Source of the DNA: Methylobacter sp.
Lineage (GTDB): Bacteria; Pseudomonadota; Gammaproteobacteria; Methylococcales; Methylomonadaceae
Length of the DNA: 64,000 nt
Direction of reading: 5' to 3'
Assembly: GCA_030699385.1 (NCBI GenBank)
Contig: JAUYMY010000057.1
Location: 62,001 to 126,000 of the forward strand
The translations under genes were made by a program, and so were the position numbers. This document shows positions 8,379 through 17,706 of this stretch, piece by piece (position 1 is the first letter of the stretch; each line of letters opens with the position of its first letter). The notes under the pieces are model-generated. The model made no database searches. It saw only the letters and a program-made list of their open reading frames with translations, and had not been told where the DNA came from.

Positions 8379-8436
8379 TGCACTATTTTGCCCGGTTAAC
8401 TGTGCCGATAAATTATTTTCGCACTATTTTGGCGCG
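8379..8436 (+). promoter_or_regulatory. Two candidate NtrC enhancer sites
   Basis: TGCACT-ATTTT-GCCCGG at 8379-8395 and CGCACT-ATTTT-GGCGCG at 8420-8436 resemble the NtrC consensus TGCACY-N5-RGTGCA. The second site is the better match; the first keeps only its left half. They lie roughly 85-140 bp upstream of the sigma-54 promoter at 8519, the usual enhancer distance. The repeated word GCACTATTTTG is itself unusual. This is inference by pattern. Confidence 0.5.
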
Positions 8437-8518
8437 CAAAAAATTTAAGCGCAGGCAGGCATAAATGTGAACCCTTCGGCTTGCCTGTCGTGGACAGTTT
8501 TCAACTATTGGTTAAAAT

Positions 8519-8534
8519 AGGCATGTAGCTTGCT
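8519..8534 (+). promoter_or_regulatory. Sigma-54 promoter of the nitrate reductase operon
   Basis: AGGCAT-GTAGC-TTGCT has GG at -24 and GC at -12 with exactly 10 bases between. The predicted start is near 8545, leaving a leader of about 40 nt with no hairpin. The same form precedes nirB and nrtA. The only deviation from TGGCA is the first base. Confidence 0.65.
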
Positions 8535-8585
8535 TATGAATTGCAATCAGCCTGATTTGAGGGCATTCAATCATAAGGAATACTG

Positions 8586-9827
8586 ATGAAACAACGCTTG
8601 GTCGTGGTCGGCAACGGCATGGCGGGTATGCGTACCGTCGAAGAATTGCTATCCGCCGCGCCGGACAAATACGATATTACCGTATTCGGTGCCGAACCTT
8701 ACGGCAACTACAACCGTATCATGTTGTCCTCGGTGCTGTGCGGCGAGAAAACCATCGAGGATATTGTGATCAATGACCGCCAATGGTACATCGACAACGG
8801 TATAAAACTGTATGCGGGCGAAGGCAAAACCGTGGTGTACATCGACAGGAAAAATCGCGATGTCTATGCCCAAGACGGCACGGTTGCAGGCTATGACCGC
8901 CTGCTGATCGCAACCGGTTCCAAAGCCGTAATACCCGAAGTTCCGGGGAATGACTTGGCTGGCGTCATCAGCTTTCGGGACATAGTTGATGTCAATAAAA
9001 TGCTGAGCTACAGCCGTAGCCATAACAAAGCCGTGGTGTTGGGCGGCGGCTTGCTCGGTTTGGAAGCCGCTAACGGGCTGGTGTTAAGAGGCATGGCGGT
9101 GACCGTGATTCATAACCATGAAGTCTTACTGAACCGGCAGCTGGATAGGCCGGCAGCAAAAATGCTGCAAACAGAGCTGGAACAGCGCGGCCTGAAATTT
9201 AAAATGGGCGCCAAACTCAAGCAATTATTGGGCGATGAAAACGGCCATATCACGGCGGTCAATTTAGCTGACGGCAGCCAGCTGGAATGTGACCTGTTCA
9301 TTACCGCCATCGGCGTGCGCCCCAATATGGAACTGGCTCAACAAGCGGGGATTTATTGCCAGCGCGGCATCGTGGTCAATGACACTTTGCAAAGCTACGA
9401 CCCCTGCATTTACGCGGTCGGCGAATGTATTCAGCATCGCGGCGCCACTTTTGGCTTGGTCGCGCCGCTGTTTGAACAGGCCAAAGTTTGCGCCAACCAT
9501 CTGAGTGCGCATGGCGCGGCGGAATATGTCACTTTACCGACAGCGACCAAGCTCAAAGTAACCGGCATCAACCTGTTTTCGGTCGGCGATTTTCAGGGCG
9601 ATGAACATAGCGAAAGCATCTGTTTTAGTGATCCGGCTTTGGGCATTTATAAGAAGCTGGTGATTAAAGCCGATAAGCTGATTGGCGCGGTGCTGTACGG
9701 CGACACCGCGGCTGGCAGCTGGTATCAGCAATTACTAGAGCAAGGAGAAAACATTTCCGGGATAAGGGATAGTCTGGTTTTTGTTGACATCCTCCCCCAG
9801 CTAAAGCAAGGGGATTCCTTAGTGTAG
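8586..9827 (+). CDS. FAD/NAD(P)H oxidoreductase, electron-transfer subunit of assimilatory nitrate reductase
   Basis: 413-aa flavoprotein resembling the N-terminal half of NirB. It would pass electrons from NADH to the adjacent NasA. The FAD-binding Rossmann motif is GNGMAGMRTVEEL (residues 9-21). The NAD(P) motif is GGGLLGLEAANGL near residue 155, and a second FAD contact is YAVGEC near residue 280. It lacks the BFD-type [2Fe-2S] domain, which NasA supplies at its own C-terminus. It is called nasC in Klebsiella and nasB in Bacillus, so no symbol is assigned. The natural C-terminus probably lay near ISGIRDSLVF; the last 13 or so residues (DILPQLKQGDSLV) are encoded by an IS605-like end. NasA follows after a 560-bp repeat-filled gap. 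Confidence 0.88.
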   Translation: MKQRLVVVGNGMAGMRTVEELLSAAPDKYDITVFGAEPYGNYNRIMLSSVLCGEKTIEDIVINDRQWYIDNGIKLYAGEGKTVVYIDRKNRDVYAQDGTVAGYDRLLIATGSKAVIPEVPGNDLAGVISFRDIVDVNKMLSYSRSHNKAVVLGGGLLGLEAANGLVLRGMAVTVIHNHEVLLNRQLDRPAAKMLQTELEQRGLKFKMGAKLKQLLGDENGHITAVNLADGSQLECDLFITAIGVRPNMELAQQAGIYCQRGIVVNDTLQSYDPCIYAVGECIQHRGATFGLVAPLFEQAKVCANHLSAHGAAEYVTLPTATKLKVTGINLFSVGDFQGDEHSESICFSDPALGIYKKLVIKADKLIGAVLYGDTAAGSWYQQLLEQGENISGIRDSLVFVDILPQLKQGDSLV

Positions 9828-10007
9828 CCCTTCATGCCCGAAGGGGACGACTCTGAAAATCGTCTTACTTCACACCATCTCAGTGTGAACCTGATGGCAG
9901 GAGATACGCAGCAACAGCGTACCCAACGGAGAGAACAATAGGTGAACAAACAAAATAAATCAAGAGCATCCTTACATCCCCCACCTGAAGGAAGGGGCTT
10001 TACGGAC
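9786..10007. mobile_element. IS200/IS605-family remnant or PATE-like non-autonomous element
   Basis: The left end ACATCCTCCCCCAGCTAAAG plus AAGGGGATTCC, and the right end TTACATCCCCCACCTGAAGG plus AAGGGGCTTTACGG, each fold into the imperfect CCCC/GGGG hairpins seen at IS605-family ends. About 170 bp lie between them and no transposase or tnpB frame is present. The left end supplies the stop codon of the upstream flavoprotein gene. It could be a decayed IS or a miniature relative mobilised in trans. Confidence 0.65.
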
Positions 10008-10067
10008 TTTTTTGGTAAAGCTTATGTGCAAAATGCCTGTAATACGTGATTTCAACATTGAACATGT

Positions 10068-10348
10068 ATCGTTCCCACGCTCCGGCGTGGGAATGCATCC
10101 GGCAACGCTCCAGCGTTGCGAAAGAAGGCTACCAACTTAAGCCGGGACAGTTTTAAATGGGTGGCCGGGAACGCCAAGCCCCAGTTTGGCGCGAACACTC
10201 GCCAAGCTGGGGCTTGGCGTTCCCAGTTTGTCCCGGCTTAAGTTGGTAGCCCGAAAGAAGGAATTATTTTGGACGGAAATAGTCACTGCAGTGATAAGGG
10301 ACGCGGAGCGTCCATGGCTGCATTCCCACGCTGGAGCATGGGAACGAT
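10068..10348. repeat. Palindromic element interrupted by a nested insertion
   Basis: The outer ends ATCGTTCCCACGCTCC..GGGAATGCA and GCATTCCCACGCTGGAG..GGGAACGAT are inverted repeats of each other. The middle is split by the miniature element at 10128-10251. No gene is present in the gap 9828-10387. Confidence 0.65.
10128..10251. mobile_element. Miniature inverted-repeat element with 9-bp target duplication
   Basis: Perfect terminal inverted repeats of about 22 bp (GCTACCAACTTAAGCCGGGA and its complement) flank an inner hairpin of GGGAACGCCAAGCCCCAG type. The sequence CGAAAGAAG occurs directly on both sides (10119-10127 and 10252-10260), as expected for a target duplication. No coding capacity. 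The parent transposase family cannot be named from this alone. Confidence 0.75.
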
Positions 10349-10387
10349 GTGTCATCCGTGTTCCCTATCCCTAACGGCCTATTTCTA

Positions 10388-13039
10388 ATGACTAAAACGA
10401 TACAAACCACTTGCCCCTACTGCGGCGTAGGCTGCGGCATTAGCGTTAAAGCCGATGAAGCACAGCATCATCTTAAAGTCAGCGGCGACACCGCACATCC
10501 GGCCAATTTCGGGCGGCTTTGCTCGAAAGGTTCGGCGCTCGGCGAAACCATAGAACTCAAAGGCCGATTGTTACAGCCGAAAGTTTACGGGCGTGAAACC
10601 AATTGGGCGGAAGCACTCGATCTGGTAGCCGATTCTTTCACCAGCACCCTCAAAAAATACGGCCCGGATGCGGTGGCAATTTACGGCTCGGGGCAATTGC
10701 TGACCGAAGATTATTATGTCGCCAACAAGCTGATGAAAGGCTTTATCGGCAGCGGCAATATGGATACCAACAGCCGGCTGTGCATGTCGTCGTCGGTCGC
10801 CGGGCATAAACGTGCGTTCGGCTCGGACACCGTGCCGGGTTGCTATGCCGATTTTGAACAGGCCGAGATGATCGTATTAATAGGCTCGAATGCCGCATGG
10901 TGCCATCCGGTCAGTTTTCAGCGCATACGCGCCGCGAAGGAAGCCAATCCTTCGTTAAAAATCGTGGTGATAGACCCGCGCCGCACCGTCAGTTGCGACA
11001 TTGCTGATTTGCATTTACCGTTGGCAAGCGGCAGCGACGCGGTCTTGTTTAACGGCCTGTTGCATTTTTTAAGCGAGAAAAACGCGCTGGATTCGGCTTA
11101 TATCTTAGCCCATACCGAAGGGTTTGAGGCTGCCCTGAGCACCGCCAATATTGATAGCGAACAGGTTGCAGCGCTTTGCGGCCTGAACAAAGACGACGTA
11201 CAACGCTTCTATCAATGGTTCGCCAGTCATGACAAAGTCGTTAGCCTGTACAGCCAAGGCATCAACCAATCGTCGTCCGGCACCGACAAGGTTAATGCGA
11301 TTATCAACTGCCATTTGGCGACCGGAAGGATCGGCAAGCCGGGAATGGGGCCGTTCTCACTGACCGGCCAACCCAATGCAATGGGCGGGCGCGAAGTCGG
11401 CGGCTTGTCGCACCAATTAGCTGCACACATGGATTTTTCCAATGCCGACGATATAGACCGGGTCGCCCGCTTTTGGGGCGCGCAAAACATTGCCCAAAAG
11501 CCGGGTTATCCCGCCGTGGAATTATTCGACGCGATTTACGACGGCAAAATCAAAGCGGTGTGGATTATGGGTACCAATCCCGTGGTCAGTTTGCCTAATG
11601 CCGACAAAGTCAAACACGCCTTGCAGCGCTGCGAGTTTGTCGTGGTGTCTGACTGCATAGAAAACACCGATACCACCGCGCTGGCGCATGTGCTGTTACC
11701 CGCGCAAGGCTGGAGCGAAAAAGACGGCACGGTGACCAATTCCGAACGGCGCATTTCGCGGCAACGGGCGTTATTTCAACCGGCAGGCAGCGCCAAACCG
11801 GACTGGTGGATTATCACCCAAGTGGCGCGGCGTATGGGGTTTGAACAGGCCTTTCATTATCAAAGCCCGGTGGAGATTTTTCGCGAACATGCCGCACTGT
11901 CCGGTTTTGAAAATGACGGGACACGCGATTTTGATCTATCGGCGTTTGCGGACATCACCCAACAAGATTACGAGCAACTGCAGCCGACCCAGTGGCCGGT
12001 CAATCAGGCCTATCCGCAAGGCCGGGCCAGGCTGTTCGATGACGGACGATTTTTTACCCAATCCGGCAAAGCGCAATTTATTGCAGTTACGCCGCGCCCG
12101 CCGGTCAACCGGCCAGACCAAGATTATCCGCTGATTTTAAATACAGGCCGTTTGCGCGACCAGTGGCACACCATGACGCGCACCGCGATTGCGGCGAAAT
12201 TAAACCAGCATAAGCCCGAGCCGTTTGTTGAGTTGCATCCGCTTGATGCTCAAAGTTACGGCTTGGTTGCAAACAGTCTGGCAATGATTGAAAGCCGGTT
12301 AGGATCAATGCTTGCGCGGGTGCAGATTACCGACAGCCAGCTTCCGGGCAATCTCTTCGTGCCGATGCACTGGACTGGACAATACGCCAGCCGGGGACGC
12401 ATGGGCGCGTTGGTCAACCCGATAGTCGATCCGATTTCCAAACAGCCGGAAAGCAAGCACACACCGGCGCGCATCAAAGCCTATCAACCTAGCTGGCAGG
12501 GTTTTATCCTGTCCTGCCGCGAATTGACCATCAACGAGCCGGAGTATTGGGTAAAAATCAAAGGCGAACATTTTTACCGTTATGAAGTGGCTGGGCTTAG
12601 TTTGCCTGACAACTGGCAGGATTGGGCGAAAAAAAGTCTTTGCGACAATGAGAGCGCAACGCCGCAGTGGCAGGAATATCAAGACCCCGGCTTAGGCAAT
12701 TACCGGGCGGCGCGGTTCATGGGCAATCGACTGGAAAGCGTAGTGTTTATCGCCAAAGAATCCATGTTGCCGGAGCGCAACTGGCTCAGTGGCCTGTTTA
12801 CAAAAGCGGAATTGGACAAAGCCGAACGCATGGCGCTATTGACCGGCAGGCCGCCCGTAGGCATTGCCGATGTCGGCATCCTCGTTTGCGCCTGTTTTAA
12901 TGTCGGCGAAAAAACGATTCAGGCCGCGATCAGGGAAAAAGGCCTAAAAACCCATCAGGAAGTCGGCCTTTGCCTAAAAGCCGGAACCAACTGCGGCTCT
13001 TGTGTGCCGGAAATTAAGGCGTTGTTGTATAAGGGGTGA
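10388..13039 (+). CDS. nasA: Assimilatory nitrate reductase catalytic subunit
   Basis: 883-aa cytoplasmic molybdoenzyme reducing nitrate to nitrite. The N-terminal [4Fe-4S] site is CPYCGVGC plus LCSKG about 27 residues later. The Mo-bis-MGD domain follows, with NSRLCMSS supplying the likely cysteine Mo ligand. A MopB C-terminal binding domain spans residues about 570-690. A BFD-like [2Fe-2S] domain ends the protein (CACFNVGEKTIQ..CGSCVPEIK), which accepts electrons from the flavoprotein subunit. The ATG at 10388 gives the canonical MTKTIQTTCPYCGVGC start; the upstream extension is translated repeat. Expression probably comes from the sigma-54 promoter before the flavoprotein gene, through the 560-bp repeat region. 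Confidence 0.95.
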   Translation: MTKTIQTTCPYCGVGCGISVKADEAQHHLKVSGDTAHPANFGRLCSKGSALGETIELKGRLLQPKVYGRETNWAEALDLVADSFTSTLKKYGPDAVAIYGSGQLLTEDYYVANKLMKGFIGSGNMDTNSRLCMSSSVAGHKRAFGSDTVPGCYADFEQAEMIVLIGSNAAWCHPVSFQRIRAAKEANPSLKIVVIDPRRTVSCDIADLHLPLASGSDAVLFNGLLHFLSEKNALDSAYILAHTEGFEAALSTANIDSEQVAALCGLNKDDVQRFYQWFASHDKVVSLYSQGINQSSSGTDKVNAIINCHLATGRIGKPGMGPFSLTGQPNAMGGREVGGLSHQLAAHMDFSNADDIDRVARFWGAQNIAQKPGYPAVELFDAIYDGKIKAVWIMGTNPVVSLPNADKVKHALQRCEFVVVSDCIENTDTTALAHVLLPAQGWSEKDGTVTNSERRISRQRALFQPAGSAKPDWWIITQVARRMGFEQAFHYQSPVEIFREHAALSGFENDGTRDFDLSAFADITQQDYEQLQPTQWPVNQAYPQGRARLFDDGRFFTQSGKAQFIAVTPRPPVNRPDQDYPLILNTGRLRDQWHTMTRTAIAAKLNQHKPEPFVELHPLDAQSYGLVANSLAMIESRLGSMLARVQITDSQLPGNLFVPMHWTGQYASRGRMGALVNPIVDPISKQPESKHTPARIKAYQPSWQGFILSCRELTINEPEYWVKIKGEHFYRYEVAGLSLPDNWQDWAKKSLCDNESATPQWQEYQDPGLGNYRAARFMGNRLESVVFIAKESMLPERNWLSGLFTKAELDKAERMALLTGRPPVGIADVGILVCACFNVGEKTIQAAIREKGLKTHQEVGLCLKAGTNCGSCVPEIKALLYKG

Positions 13040-13109
13040 CATTTGTTAAAACAGTATCGATTTAGCAGTACAATTGCACCCTGCCGCCCCATTAACACAC
13101 AGGATAAAA

Positions 13110-13421
13110 ATGACCGAAAACTTACCCGCAACAAACAAACTGACCTACTGGCAACCGTCAGCAGGCGAAACCATCGCAGGCGTCATCCAAAACAGCGGCA
13201 CTTTTAACAACCCAGTCTATGACGAACAGAAAACCATGCTTTTACAGGATGATGACCGCTCGGTTGTGGGTGTTGTCCTCAACCGTTATTTGATACACAG
13301 CCTGAAACAAAATAACGCCACGCCGGGGGATTTGGTGACCGTGACGTTTCACGGCAAAGAGCAGAAAAACAACGGGCGTTCTTTCAATCGATACACGCTG
13401 CTGGTTGATAAGCTTGCTTAA
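13110..13421 (+). CDS. Small conserved-looking protein of unknown function
   Basis: 103-aa protein, mainly beta, without signal peptide or membrane span. It starts at ATG 13110, 70 bp after nasA, so it may be the third gene of that operon. The pattern WQPSAGETIAGVI.., LLQDDDRSVVGVVLN, and GDLVTVTFHGKEQ.NGRSFNRYTLLV recalls small OB-fold-like proteins known from phages and plasmids, but I cannot name a family. The ORF in the same frame extends upstream by 12 codons with no ribosome site. No function is assigned. Confidence 0.7.
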   Translation: MTENLPATNKLTYWQPSAGETIAGVIQNSGTFNNPVYDEQKTMLLQDDDRSVVGVVLNRYLIHSLKQNNATPGDLVTVTFHGKEQKNNGRSFNRYTLLVDKLA

Positions 13422-13468
13422 TAAATGCAAGCCCCTGTTACACATCTCTTTGTTCCGGGACAACTTGC

Positions 13469-13493
13469 CGGATGGGGCATGTTGCCCCGTCCG
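13469..13493. terminator. Stable hairpin after the nitrate reductase operon
   Basis: An 11-bp stem CGGATGGGGCA / TGCCCCGTCCG with a TGT loop, 48 bp after the stop at 13421. No clear T-run follows, so it is either a weak or factor-dependent terminator or a palindromic repeat. Confidence 0.4.
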
Positions 13494-13553
13494 AAACGTT
13501 TTAAATTGGGGAAAAACAGCAGGGTAAATAAAGCCGAAATTTATCCGCGAGTA

Positions 13554-13589
13554 GCGTAAAAGTCCGGCGTTCAGGGCGGGGATGTAAGC
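13554..13589 (-). mobile_element. Second IS605-like end fragment
   Basis: Read on the minus strand, the segment gives CTTACATCCCCGCCCTGAAC and a trailing CTTTTACGC. This parallels the right end of the element at 9786-10007 (CTTACATCCCCCACCTGAAG, CTTTACGG). No other end is found nearby. The rest of the 380-bp gap 13422-13801 shows nothing I can identify. Confidence 0.45.
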
Positions 13590-13801
13590 GGCTCAGTTTC
13601 GTATTTTTCATAATGTTAAATTGTTCCGCCGTATTAAAATCAACTGCTTAGCGGTATCGATACGCACTCACTCTTGATTAATCCCCTTGCTTTACAGAAT
13701 AATCTGTACCTGACTCCAGTTCTCACCAGTTATCATTTGTCCGTTACCTGCCAGAATTTCTGGCCATTCGTGCCCGTCATCCCGAACCGTAAGCATTACT
13801 C

Positions 13802-16800
13802 ATGTTAAACCTACAACTGCTGTCAGCTATTACCCATGCCCAATCCCTGTTCATTGCCGATGCCGATAACCGGTCAGTCTTTGAACAATTATTGCAGGAT
13901 TTGCTGTCGTTAACCGACAGCGAATATGGCTTCATTGCTGAAGTGCTCTATCAAAACGACGGCACGCCGTATTTAAAAACCCATGCCATTACCAATATAG
14001 CTTGGGATGAAGAAACCCGGGGCTTTTATCAACAATACTCGCCCAGCGGCATGGAATTTTACAATTTGGATACCTTGTTTGGCGCGGCGATTACCAGCGC
14101 CCAGCCGGTCATCGCCAACCAACCGGATACCGACCCAAGACGGGGCGGTTTGCCGCCAGGGCACCCGGCGCTCAATGCTTTTTTAGGTATTCCCATTCAC
14201 TACAATGGCCAGCTTAACGCCATGGTTGGCATGGCCAATCGCCCGGAAGGTTATGACCAAGCCTTGATTGATTTCCTCGCGCCCTTAACCACCACCATCG
14301 GCCAATTATTGGCCGCCTTGCAAAATACCCGGGCACGCCGCCAAACAGAACACGCATTGGCACAGGCCAATAACCTGCTGAACAATGTCTTAAGCGCCGC
14401 GACGGAAATAGCCATCATCGCTACCGATCCGGCGGGGCTCATTACCTTGTTCAACACAGGGGCGGAGCAATTGCTGGGCTATCCTGCCGCTGAAATAGTA
14501 GGCCAAGCGACACCGGCGGTGTTTCACGATCAGGATGAAGTCCGCACACGGGCAAGCGAACTGAGCGCGGAACTCGGCTATGCCGTTGACGGCTTTCAAA
14601 CATTTACTGCAAAGCCTTTATTATACGGATCGGAACACCGCGAGTGGACGTATATTCGTGCGGATGGCCAACGGATACCGGTCAGCTTAACCGTCACTGC
14701 CATTAAAGACCAAGACCGCGTTACCGGCTACCTGGGTATTGCGCACAACATCAGCAAACGCAAAGCGATAGAGCAGTCCTTGCAGCAAACCAATCAGCGC
14801 TTTTCTTTAGCGACGGATGCCGCTGGCATTGGCATTTGGGAATATGACCTGACCACCCAGGCGTTAGTTTGGGATGACTGGATGCTCCGCTTGTACCAGA
14901 TAGAACCTAGCCAGTTTGCCAATCGTTATCAGGATTGGGCCCGCTTCGTACACCCTGAAGACCGTGCCGAGGTGGAAGCCAGCTTGTTACAGGCACAAAT
15001 GACCAACAGCACCTGGGATAGCAGTTTTAGAATTGTGCTCGATAGCGGCGAGCTTCGCTACATACAAGCCTTTGCTCGCATGACCAGCGCGACAGCAGGC
15101 AAAAATGCCCGCATCATCGGGGTTAATTACGATGTCACGGAGCGGAAACAAAATGAACAAAAACTGATAGAAAGTGAAATTCGTTTTAGAGTAATGGCAG
15201 ATTCTGCGCCTGTACTCATTTGGGTGTCAGAACTTGATAAATTGTGTTCTTGGTTTAACCAAGTCTGGCTAGATTTTTCCAGTCGCACAATGGAGCAGTT
15301 GGTGGGCAACGGTTGGGCAGAAGATGTTCATCCTGACGATTTTGAGCGTTGTTTGGATATTTATAGCAGTCATTTTGATGCACGACAATCGTTTACAATG
15401 GAATACCGCCTAAAACGCCATGATGGAGAATACCGTTGGATATTGGATTCCGGTGTGCCGCGTTTTGATAACAAAGGCAACTTTGCAGGTTATATTGGCT
15501 CGTGCATTGATATTACCGAGCGCAAACAAGCTGAATCCCGCTTGCGCGGCTTGTTTGATTTATCGCCGATGGGTATTGCCCTAAACGATTACCAAACCGG
15601 CCAATTTTTAGAGATCAACGATGCCTTGCTGGCACCGACCGGTTATTCACGCGAAGAATTTTTAGCCTTGAGTTATTTTGAAATCACGCCGATAGAATAC
15701 GCACAACAGGAACAGCAGCAAAGCGAAAGCATGGTCGCAACCGGGCGCTATGGCCCCTTTGAGAAAGAATATATCCGTAAGGATGGTAGCCGCTATCCCG
15801 TGTTATTGCAGGGCATGGTGATAGAAGAACTCTCCGGGCGCAAACTGATTTGGTCGATTATCGAAAATATTTCCGAACGTAAAGCGGCTGAACACGCCTT
15901 GCGGGCCAGTGAAACGCGCTTCCGCGATGTGCTGGATGCGGCTGGGGAATATATTTGGGAACTCGACACCCAAGGACTGTACACCTTCGTCTCCCCCCGT
16001 ATTAGTGAATTATTGGGCGATGCGCCGGACGCAATCATCGGCCATTCGCCTTTTGAATGGATGCCGACAGAAGAGGCCGAACGGGTTAAAGCCTATTTTT
16101 TTACCATCCAGGCGCAACAACTCCCTTTTCATGACTTAGAGCATTGTTCCATCCATCGGGACGGGCACTTGGTTTGGCAGCGGGTGGCGGGCTTGCCCAT
16201 GTTCGATGAGCACGGCCAGCTCATCGGTTATCGCGGCGCCGGTTTGGATATTTCCGAGCGTAAAGATGCAGAAATGCAACTACAAGAGCAAGCCCAACAT
16301 ACACAAACCATTTTGGATAATATCTTCGACGGCATTATCACCATTAACCATCATGGCCTCATCACCAGTTTTAACCACAGTGCCGAGCGGATCTTCGGTT
16401 ATCAGGCCGATATGGTCATTGGCCGTAATGTCAATATGCTCATGCCAGAGCCTTATCACAGTGCGCATGACCAATATTTGCTTAACTATTTAAGAACTGG
16501 CGTACCTCGGGTGATTGGTAATGGCTGCGAAGTTGAAGGCCTACGTCAGAATGGCTCGGTATTTCCATTGGATTTGGCGGTGTCGGAAATTTTTCATCAT
16601 GGTGAACCGGTATTCATCGGCGTCGTGCGGGATATTACCGAACAAAAACGCGCTGAACGCATGAAAAATGAGTTTGTTTCTACGGTCAGCCATGAATTAC
16701 GCACCCCCCTGACCGCCATTAACGGTACGCTCGGCTTATTACAAGGTGGAGTATTAGGGGAGCTGCCTGAGCTGGCATTGAAAATGATTACCATGGCGTT

Positions 16801-17359
16801 TGAAAACAGCCAGCGTTTAGCGCATCTGATTAATGATTTACTCGACATGGAAAAAATTGCCGCCGGCAAATTGGAATTTAATATGGAAACGCTGGCGTTG
16901 ATGCCGCTCATTGAGCAAACCCTGGCCAGCACGCAAGCCTATGCCGACCAATTCCAAGTACGTTTTGTCTTGGTCGGGCGCGTGGATGATGCCAAAGTAC
17001 AGGTGGATAGCCAGCGGTTATCGCAAGTCTTGGCTAATTACTTGTCTAATGCGGCCAAATTCTCGCCGACGGGGGGAACAGTAGAAGTGAGCGTGATCCG
17101 TATCGAGGATAACTGGTTGCGAATCGCCGTCCAAGATCACGGGCCTGGCATCGACAATGCGTTTCGTGAACGCATTTTCCAGAAATTTTCCCAAGCCGAT
17201 TCGTCAGATACCCGGCAAAAAGGCGGTACGGGGTTAGGTCTGGCGATTACCAAAGAATTGGTTGAACGCATGGGTGGGCGCGTTGGCTTTGACTCAACGC
17301 CCGGCCAAGGCGCAAGCTTTTATGCCGATTTGCCACCGATTTCTGAGCCAGAACAATAG
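13802..17359 (+). CDS. Multi-PAS/GAF sensor histidine kinase
   Basis: 1185-aa kinase with no transmembrane segment. Order: GAF domain (about 1-180), six PAS/PAC units (about 185-325, 325-450, 450-578, 578-695, 695-825, 825-950), HisKA and HATPase_c. The phospho-acceptor is the His in STVSHELRTPLTAI near residue 964. ATP-binding boxes are NYLSNAAKFSP (N), DHGPGI (G1) and GGTGLGLAI (G2). There is no receiver domain and no response regulator gene nearby, so it is an orphan kinase. The last PAS resembles FixL: it has MPEPYHSAHDQYL with the histidine equivalent to the heme ligand, but Cys where FixL has the distal Arg (IGNGC versus IGIGR). The N-terminal PAS units contain PAC motifs ITERKQ. Signal and output are unknown. 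Confidence 0.9.
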   Translation: MLNLQLLSAITHAQSLFIADADNRSVFEQLLQDLLSLTDSEYGFIAEVLYQNDGTPYLKTHAITNIAWDEETRGFYQQYSPSGMEFYNLDTLFGAAITSAQPVIANQPDTDPRRGGLPPGHPALNAFLGIPIHYNGQLNAMVGMANRPEGYDQALIDFLAPLTTTIGQLLAALQNTRARRQTEHALAQANNLLNNVLSAATEIAIIATDPAGLITLFNTGAEQLLGYPAAEIVGQATPAVFHDQDEVRTRASELSAELGYAVDGFQTFTAKPLLYGSEHREWTYIRADGQRIPVSLTVTAIKDQDRVTGYLGIAHNISKRKAIEQSLQQTNQRFSLATDAAGIGIWEYDLTTQALVWDDWMLRLYQIEPSQFANRYQDWARFVHPEDRAEVEASLLQAQMTNSTWDSSFRIVLDSGELRYIQAFARMTSATAGKNARIIGVNYDVTERKQNEQKLIESEIRFRVMADSAPVLIWVSELDKLCSWFNQVWLDFSSRTMEQLVGNGWAEDVHPDDFERCLDIYSSHFDARQSFTMEYRLKRHDGEYRWILDSGVPRFDNKGNFAGYIGSCIDITERKQAESRLRGLFDLSPMGIALNDYQTGQFLEINDALLAPTGYSREEFLALSYFEITPIEYAQQEQQQSESMVATGRYGPFEKEYIRKDGSRYPVLLQGMVIEELSGRKLIWSIIENISERKAAEHALRASETRFRDVLDAAGEYIWELDTQGLYTFVSPRISELLGDAPDAIIGHSPFEWMPTEEAERVKAYFFTIQAQQLPFHDLEHCSIHRDGHLVWQRVAGLPMFDEHGQLIGYRGAGLDISERKDAEMQLQEQAQHTQTILDNIFDGIITINHHGLITSFNHSAERIFGYQADMVIGRNVNMLMPEPYHSAHDQYLLNYLRTGVPRVIGNGCEVEGLRQNGSVFPLDLAVSEIFHHGEPVFIGVVRDITEQKRAERMKNEFVSTVSHELRTPLTAINGTLGLLQGGVLGELPELALKMITMAFENSQRLAHLINDLLDMEKIAAGKLEFNMETLALMPLIEQTLASTQAYADQFQVRFVLVGRVDDAKVQVDSQRLSQVLANYLSNAAKFSPTGGTVEVSVIRIEDNWLRIAVQDHGPGIDNAFRERIFQKFSQADSSDTRQKGGTGLGLAITKELVERMGGRVGFDSTPGQGASFYADLPPISEPEQ

Positions 17360-17387
17360 AGGCATGACAACGGATAACAATGTCTCG

Positions 17388-17622
17388 CTCCCAAGCTCTA
17401 GAGACTGTGAAAGTATTCTGAAATTAGGCAGAGTTGCCAGTTTTAGCAGGCAATAATCAATAACTTATAGTGTGTTTTCTACTATCTTTTAATGATTTTG
17501 ATAATACTTTCACAGCCTCTCTAGCTTGGGAGTGACTACCCTCAAGCTCTGCTTACCGGTTAGGTAACATCAAGCAGAGCTTGAAGGTATGTGTTCCCAA
17601 GTTGGAACTTGGGAACAAGATA
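17388..17622 (-). repeat. Composite dispersed repeat, copy B (MITE-like)
   Basis: Inverted arms CTCCCAAGCTCTAGAGACTG..AAAGTATT (17388-17416) and AATACTTTCACAGCCTCTCT..GGGAG (17503-17532) enclose 86 bp without coding capacity. They are followed by the same palindromic words as copy A at 8071-8287 in reverse order. The inverted pair suggests a miniature transposable element of about 145 bp joined to a palindromic repeat. Confidence 0.7.
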
Positions 17623-17706
17623 ATAGATTGGGCTGAAAAAGCATATTTTGAGATATAATTTGACAATATGGTTGTTTGATTATATCTCAAAAAAGTGAAT
17701 AATGCC

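Noticed and set aside
10186-10374. Short open frames in the gap before nasA
   Set aside because: They lie wholly in the nested palindromic elements and have no ribosome site.
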